From contig JBBSVE010000063.1 in the NCBI GenBank assembly GCA_038233815.1, positions 1-16,797 on the forward strand: DNA of 16,797 nt, in the 5' to 3' direction. The position numbers and the translations under genes were made by a program. The stretch comes from JBBSVE01 sp038233815. Its GTDB lineage: Bacteria; Pseudomonadota; Alphaproteobacteria; Rhodobacterales; Rhodobacteraceae. Of this stretch, positions 14,053 through 16,797 are shown piece after piece. The stretch's first letter is position 1, and every line of letters begins with the position of its first letter. The notes below the pieces were generated by a model that was given only the letters and a program-made list of their open reading frames with translations, did not search any database and was not told the DNA's origin.

Positions 14053-14811
14053 TCAGTCCGACGACGGGGGTGGCAGGACCGCGGACCGGCCCCGTGCATG
14101 CTGGACCACGGCATAGAGGATCAGAGCCGCATAGATCGACGTCAGGATCACGAGAAGCAGCCAGAACCGCGTGACCATCAGCCCCACGATGACCGCGCCG
14201 CCGACCAGAACGAGGCCGGACCGGTCCCGCGGCACCCGCAGCGCCTTGGAGGAGATCGTTGGCACGCGGGAAATCATGAGCCAACCCATCAGTGCTATCC
14301 AGATCCCGTAAAGGAACGGCGCCTCGCGCACGTCCATCCAGCCCTGCAGCGTCACGAACACCGGCAGCAGCGCCAGCATCGCACCGCCCGGCGCCGGGAC
14401 GCCGACAAAATGCGGCCGCGTCCCCGGCATCGGCACCACGTCGCGACTGACGTTGAATCGGGCAAGCCGCAGGCACGCGCAGCAGGCATAGACGAGGACG
14501 AACATCCACCCCGTCGTGAAATCCCGCGCCAGCGCGAACTGATAGACCAGCAGCCCCGGCGCCACCCCGAAGTTCAGGAAATCCGACAGGCTGTCCAGCT
14601 CCCCCCCGATCGAGGAGGAGGCGTTGAGCCGGCGGGCCAGCAACCCGTCGAACCCGTCGATGGCGGCCGCGAAGATCAGGAGCGCCGCCGCGATGTCGAA
14701 CCGGCCGCCGAGCACGAACCGGATCGCGGTCAGCCCCGCGCAGAGGCCGAGGATCGTCACGATGTTGGGCAGCAGGTGGGTGAGCGACATCGACTCCCGG
14801 CGGCGCGCCAT
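14053..14811 (-). CDS. pssA: CDP-diacylglycerol-serine O-phosphatidyltransferase
   Basis: A 252-residue membrane enzyme that makes phosphatidylserine from CDP-diacylglycerol and serine, the step before phosphatidylethanolamine. Seen: the complete CDP-alcohol phosphotransferase motif, D52-x2-D55-G-x2-A-R-x8-G69-x3-D73-x3-D77, in DGFDGLLARRLNASSSIGGE followed by LDSLSD. Around it lie several hydrophobic segments, for example at about 15-35, 40-52, 85-110 and paired C-terminal helices (SGLVLVGGAVIVGLMV and FWLLLVILTSIYAALILYAV), consistent with the integral-membrane type II enzyme. The ATG at 14811 lies 3 nt after the psd stop; a second ATG at 14790 (MSLTHLLPN) has a GGGAG just upstream and is an alternative start. 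It is clearly cotranscribed with psd. Confidence 0.97.
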   Translation of the reverse strand: MARRRESMSLTHLLPNIVTILGLCAGLTAIRFVLGGRFDIAAALLIFAAAIDGFDGLLARRLNASSSIGGELDSLSDFLNFGVAPGLLVYQFALARDFTTGWMFVLVYACCACLRLARFNVSRDVVPMPGTRPHFVGVPAPGGAMLALLPVFVTLQGWMDVREAPFLYGIWIALMGWLMISRVPTISSKALRVPRDRSGLVLVGGAVIVGLMVTRFWLLLVILTSIYAALILYAVVQHARGRSAVLPPPSSD

Positions 14812-14814
14812 GGC

Positions 14815-15513
14815 TCAGCGTTCCCGCCCGTCGCGTGCGGGTTCCGCGGAGGTGAGATCAGCCACCACCGTCTCGCCCGCGACCATGGTCTGACCGAGGC
14901 AGACCAGCGGCTCCACCCCGTCGGGAAGATAGACGTCGAGCCGGGAGCCGAAGCGGATCATGCCGAATCGGTCCCCGGCCAGCAGACGCGCGCCCTCGGG
15001 CACCTCGCAGACGATGCGGCGCGCGACGAGGCCCGCGATCTGCACCACGGCGATGTCGCGTCCGTCCTCCATCCGCACGACCAGCGCATTGCGCTCGTTG
15101 TCGTCGGACGCCTTGTCGAGCGAGGCGTTGAGGAACTTGCCCGCGCGGTAGGCGATCTTCGTGATGGTGCCGGTGACGGGCAGGCGGTTCACGTGGCAGT
15201 TGAACACGTTCATGAAGACCGAAACGCGCATCATCGTTTCCGGCCCGAGGCCAAGCTCGGTCGGCGGAACCGCAGGCTCGATCAGCGAGATGATGCCGTC
15301 CGCCGGGCTGACGATCAGGCCCTTGCGGGTCGGCGTGACGCGAACCGGGTCGCGGAAGAAATAGTAGCACCAGACCGTCAGCAGGAGTCCGAGCCATCCG
15401 AGCGGCGGCCAGAGGAAGAACAGCACGACCGCGATCACGCCAAAGATCGCGATGAACCGGTAACCCTCGCGGTGGATCGGTTTCAGGACGGTGGAAAGCA
15501 TCGGTGAGGACAT
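14815..15513 (-). CDS. psd: Phosphatidylserine decarboxylase proenzyme
   Basis: A 232-residue membrane-associated proenzyme that decarboxylates phosphatidylserine to phosphatidylethanolamine. Seen: an N-terminal hydrophobic hairpin (about 20-52), FFRDPVRVTP, SPADGIIS with Asp72, NVFNCHVNRLPV with His107, and the self-cleavage site RFGSRLDVYLP. There, cleavage between Gly189 and Ser190 would turn Ser190 into the pyruvoyl cofactor and yield a short alpha chain of 43 residues. The size fits the short PSD-A class rather than the E. coli 322-residue form. The ATG at 15513 is chosen because AAAGG lies upstream; MLSTVLKP at 15501 lacks an SD, and a start further upstream (15597) adds Pro-rich sequence of no known similarity. 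pssA follows 3 nt after. Confidence 0.96.
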   Translation of the reverse strand: MSSPMLSTVLKPIHREGYRFIAIFGVIAVVLFFLWPPLGWLGLLLTVWCYYFFRDPVRVTPTRKGLIVSPADGIISLIEPAVPPTELGLGPETMMRVSVFMNVFNCHVNRLPVTGTITKIAYRAGKFLNASLDKASDDNERNALVVRMEDGRDIAVVQIAGLVARRIVCEVPEGARLLAGDRFGMIRFGSRLDVYLPDGVEPLVCLGQTMVAGETVVADLTSAEPARDGRER

Positions 15514-15665
15514 CGGGGCGCGGCCTTTCGCGGGCGGACGGTCCGGGGGGACGGCGCCCGGATCAGGCGGTTTGCCACGGAACGCACCGTGAGACAACCG
15601 CGGCGGGCGTTTGCGGAACCGTGTGGTGGACTTAGCGTTGCGGCACGGAACCAGCGGAGGGTGAG

Positions 15666-15875
15666 ATGGCGAAATTCTCGACGGGCGACAAGGTGACGTG
15701 GAACTCCGAGGAGGGCCATATCGACGGTGAGGTGGTGAAGGTCCACACCGCCGACTTCCAGTTCATGAAGAAGCAGCGTCGCGCGTCCGGGGACGAGCCG
15801 CAGTATGAGGTTAGAAGCGACAAGACCGACGCCCATGCCGCCCACAAGGAAGACGCGCTGACCAAGCGCAAGTGA
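15666..15875 (+). CDS. Small DUF2945/HVA1 family Tudor-like protein
   Basis: A 69-residue basic, soluble protein. The sequence MAKFSTGDKVTWNSEEGHID followed by GEVVKVHTADFQF and a region with YEVRSDKTDAHAAHKEDAL matches the small hypervirulence-associated (HVA1, DUF2945) family, predicted to be a Tudor-like SH3 barrel. Its molecular role is not established. GGAGG at 15656-15660, 5 nt before the ATG, supports the start. The 152-nt gap to the divergent psd gene has no firm promoter on either strand; it holds a minor inverted repeat, CACGG-6 nt-CCGTG, at 15576-15591. The gene ends 26 nt before the rpsU terminator and shows no plus-strand terminator of its own. Confidence 0.85.
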   Translation: MAKFSTGDKVTWNSEEGHIDGEVVKVHTADFQFMKKQRRASGDEPQYEVRSDKTDAHAAHKEDALTKRK

Positions 15876-15900
15876 CGCGCGGGCTCAGGCGCAGCGCATG

Positions 15901-15931
15901 AAAAAAACCCCCTGGCCAGTGCCGGGGGGTT
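15901..15931 (-). terminator. Rho-independent terminator of rpsU
   Basis: The arms at 15906-15916 and 15921-15931 form an 11-bp stem with one G-T wobble and a 4-nt loop (CAGT at 15917-15920). On the minus strand the hairpin is followed by a run of seven T's, from the complement of A 15901-15907. The direction fits rpsU, whose stop is about 50 nt upstream at 15981. There is no T-run on the plus strand, so it should not stop transcription from the HVA1-type gene. Confidence 0.85.
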
Positions 15932-15980
15932 CAACCGGACAGGGACGCGGACCCGGATCGTCGGGCCCGCTCCGGACGGC

Positions 15981-16187
15981 TTAGAGCCCGGCTTCGCGCT
16001 GGGCTTTCTTGCGCGCGAGCTTTCTCGCACGGCGGATCGCCTCGGCCTGCTCGCGGGCACGCTTGACGGACGGTTTCTCGAAATGTTGCTTGAGCTTCAT
16101 TTCGCGGAACACGCCTTCGCGCTGGAGCTTCTTCTTCAGAGCCCGGAGGGCCTGTTCGACATTGTTGTCACGGACGGAGACCTGCAT
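15981..16187 (-). CDS. rpsU: 30S ribosomal protein S21
   Basis: A 68-residue, very basic protein with the S21 pattern: MQVSVRDNNVEQALRALKKK, then LQREGVFREMKLKQHFEKPS and a C-terminal Arg/Lys/Ala-rich helix ending KKAQREAGL. S21 binds near the 3' end of 16S rRNA and aids translation initiation. The start ATG at 16187-16185 is preceded by AAAGGTGGTG, whose SD part is folded into a small hairpin (16188-16201). The gene has its own predicted promoter (16241-16269) and terminator (15901-15931), so it appears to be a single-gene unit. It is divergent from COQ9. Confidence 0.98.
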   Translation of the reverse strand: MQVSVRDNNVEQALRALKKKLQREGVFREMKLKQHFEKPSVKRAREQAEAIRRARKLARKKAQREAGL

Positions 16188-16231
16188 GTGGTTTTCACCA
16201 CCTTTCTAAGTTGGATTTGCACGATTGTGCA
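16188..16231 (-). promoter_or_regulatory. rpsU: rpsU leader with two perfect hairpins
   Basis: On the minus strand the leader reads TGCAC-AATC-GTGCA (16231-16218), then 16 nt of linker, then GTGGT-GAAA-ACCAC (16201-16188) directly against the ATG. Both stems are perfect 5-bp pairs with 4-nt loops, the second a GNRA-type loop. The second stem contains part of the purine-rich SD. With transcription predicted to begin near 16235, hairpin 1 would sit at the 5' end of the mRNA. A role in feedback control by S21 or in mRNA stability is inferred, not shown. Confidence 0.5.
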
Positions 16232-16240
16232 GGCTCGCCG

Positions 16241-16269
16241 CCTATAGCAAACTGGCCGGAGCCTGTCCA
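16241..16269 (-). promoter_or_regulatory. rpsU: Predicted sigma70 promoter of rpsU
   Basis: On the minus strand, TGGACA (16269-16264, 5 of 6 to the -35 consensus) and TATAGG (16246-16241, 4 of 6 to the -10) are exactly 17 nt apart. TGC precedes the -10 box, giving an extended -10. This is the best promoter match in the window, as expected for a ribosomal protein gene. The predicted start is near 16235. Confidence 0.55.
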
Positions 16270-16321
16270 CCGCCCTATCTGCGCGGGGGTAAAGCATCCG
16301 CCTGAACCTGAAAGGTCATCC

Positions 16322-16797
16322 ATGGACCCCGACATCGCATCCCCTCCCCCCGATACGGACCCTGGCGCCCGTCTGTTGCATGCGGCCCTGCCCAACGTGC
16401 CCTTCGACGGGTGGTCGGAGGCCACGCTCCGCGCCGCCATAGCGTCCACGGACATCGCACCGGCGCTGGCCCATGCGCTGTTTCCGCGCGGCGGGGTCGA
16501 TCTGGCGCTTGCGTTCCACCGGGCGGGGGACGCCGCCATGGCGGAGCGGCTGGCGTCGGCGGACCTCTCCGCGATGCGCTATTCCGACCGGGTGGCTTTC
16601 GCGATCCAGACCCGGCTCGACGTGGTGGAGAACCGGGAGCTTGCCCGGCGCGGCACCACGCTCTTCGCGCTGCCGCAGCACACGGCGGACGGGGCGCGCG
16701 CGATCTGGGGCACGGCGGATGCGATCTGGCGCGCGCTGGGCGACACATCGACCGACATCAACTGGTATTCCAAGCGCGCGACCCTGTCGGCGGTCTA
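16322..16797 (+). CDS. coq9: COQ9 family protein, ubiquinone biosynthesis (5' part)
   Basis: The gene runs off the window; 158 codons are visible. COQ9 proteins have a TetR-like fold, bind lipids, and in eukaryotes assist the COQ7 hydroxylation step of ubiquinone synthesis. The bacterial members are thought to act likewise. Seen: an N-terminal Pro/Asp-rich tail (MDPDIASPPPDTDPGARLLH), then VPFDGWSEATLRAAIAS, ALFPRGGVDLALAFHRAGD, and the strongly typical DTSTDINWYSKRATLSAV at the window edge. The ATG at 16322 has AAAGG 7 nt upstream. It is divergent from rpsU, with 134 nt between them; no clear promoter for this gene was found. Its function would fit with the polyprenyl synthase at the other end of the window. 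Confidence 0.92.
   Translation, partial: MDPDIASPPPDTDPGARLLHAALPNVPFDGWSEATLRAAIASTDIAPALAHALFPRGGVDLALAFHRAGDAAMAERLASADLSAMRYSDRVAFAIQTRLDVVENRELARRGTTLFALPQHTADGARAIWGTADAIWRALGDTSTDINWYSKRATLSAV

Noticed and set aside
1..16797. A mobile element, phage, CRISPR or defence island
   Set aside because: No transposase, integrase, repeat array, tRNA-linked att site or abrupt base-composition change was seen. Nearly all genes are housekeeping types in uniform high-GC codon use.

Overview
This is high-GC chromosomal DNA from an alphaproteobacterium, most likely a member of the Rhodobacterales (Rhodobacter/Roseobacter/Paracoccus relatives). The assignment rests on the protein sequences: a GreA starting MEKIPMTRKGFDELDAEL, a 44-residue aa3-type cytochrome oxidase subunit IV, an ETF-ubiquinone oxidoreductase, a COQ9 protein divergent from rpsU, and a psd-pssA pair. 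No rRNA, tRNA, CRISPR array, insertion sequence, phage gene or integrase was seen. No stretch over 300 bases lacks a gene. The window reads as core chromosome rather than an accessory island.

Layout. 1-432 (+) is the 3' end of a long-chain polyprenyl diphosphate synthase. It converges on a minus-strand block of ispE (429-1277), a secreted TPR protein (1255-3036) and ETF-ubiquinone oxidoreductase (3125-4774). greA (4979-5449) and an unrecognised two-helix membrane protein (5476-6483) run on the plus strand. A second minus-strand block follows, listed in transcription order: a DmdC/FadE-type acyl-CoA dehydrogenase (10682-8985), an MBL-fold hydrolase overlapping it by 4 nt, cytochrome oxidase subunit IV (7866-7732), a lipoprotein (7701-7084) and a GNAT acetyltransferase (7079-6489). 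Sua5 threonylcarbamoyl-AMP synthase (10821-11783) and mscL (11888-12328) are on the plus strand. Alanine dehydrogenase (12333-13448, minus) and an Lrp/AsnC regulator (13581-14045, plus) are divergent. psd and pssA (15513-14053, minus) form a phosphatidylethanolamine operon. A small DUF2945/HVA1-type protein (15666-15875, plus), rpsU with its terminator (minus) and the 5' part of a COQ9 gene (16322 to the edge, plus) close the window.

How the genes relate. Several genes touch isoprenoid and ubiquinone metabolism: the polyprenyl synthase, IspE and COQ9 help make quinone, and ETF-QO reduces it with electrons from enzymes such as the acyl-CoA dehydrogenase. This is a shared theme inferred from function, not one operon. 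The other clear units are the two-gene PE pathway and the alanine dehydrogenase/Lrp pair, which looks like a catabolic gene with its local regulator.

I found no convincing new multi-gene system. The points most worth a second look are smaller: two perfect hairpins filling the predicted rpsU leader, a lipoprotein with a possible permuted papain-type His/Cys arrangement, repeats between ald and the Lrp gene, a translationally coupled acyl-CoA dehydrogenase/MBL hydrolase pair, and a membrane protein of unknown role behind greA.
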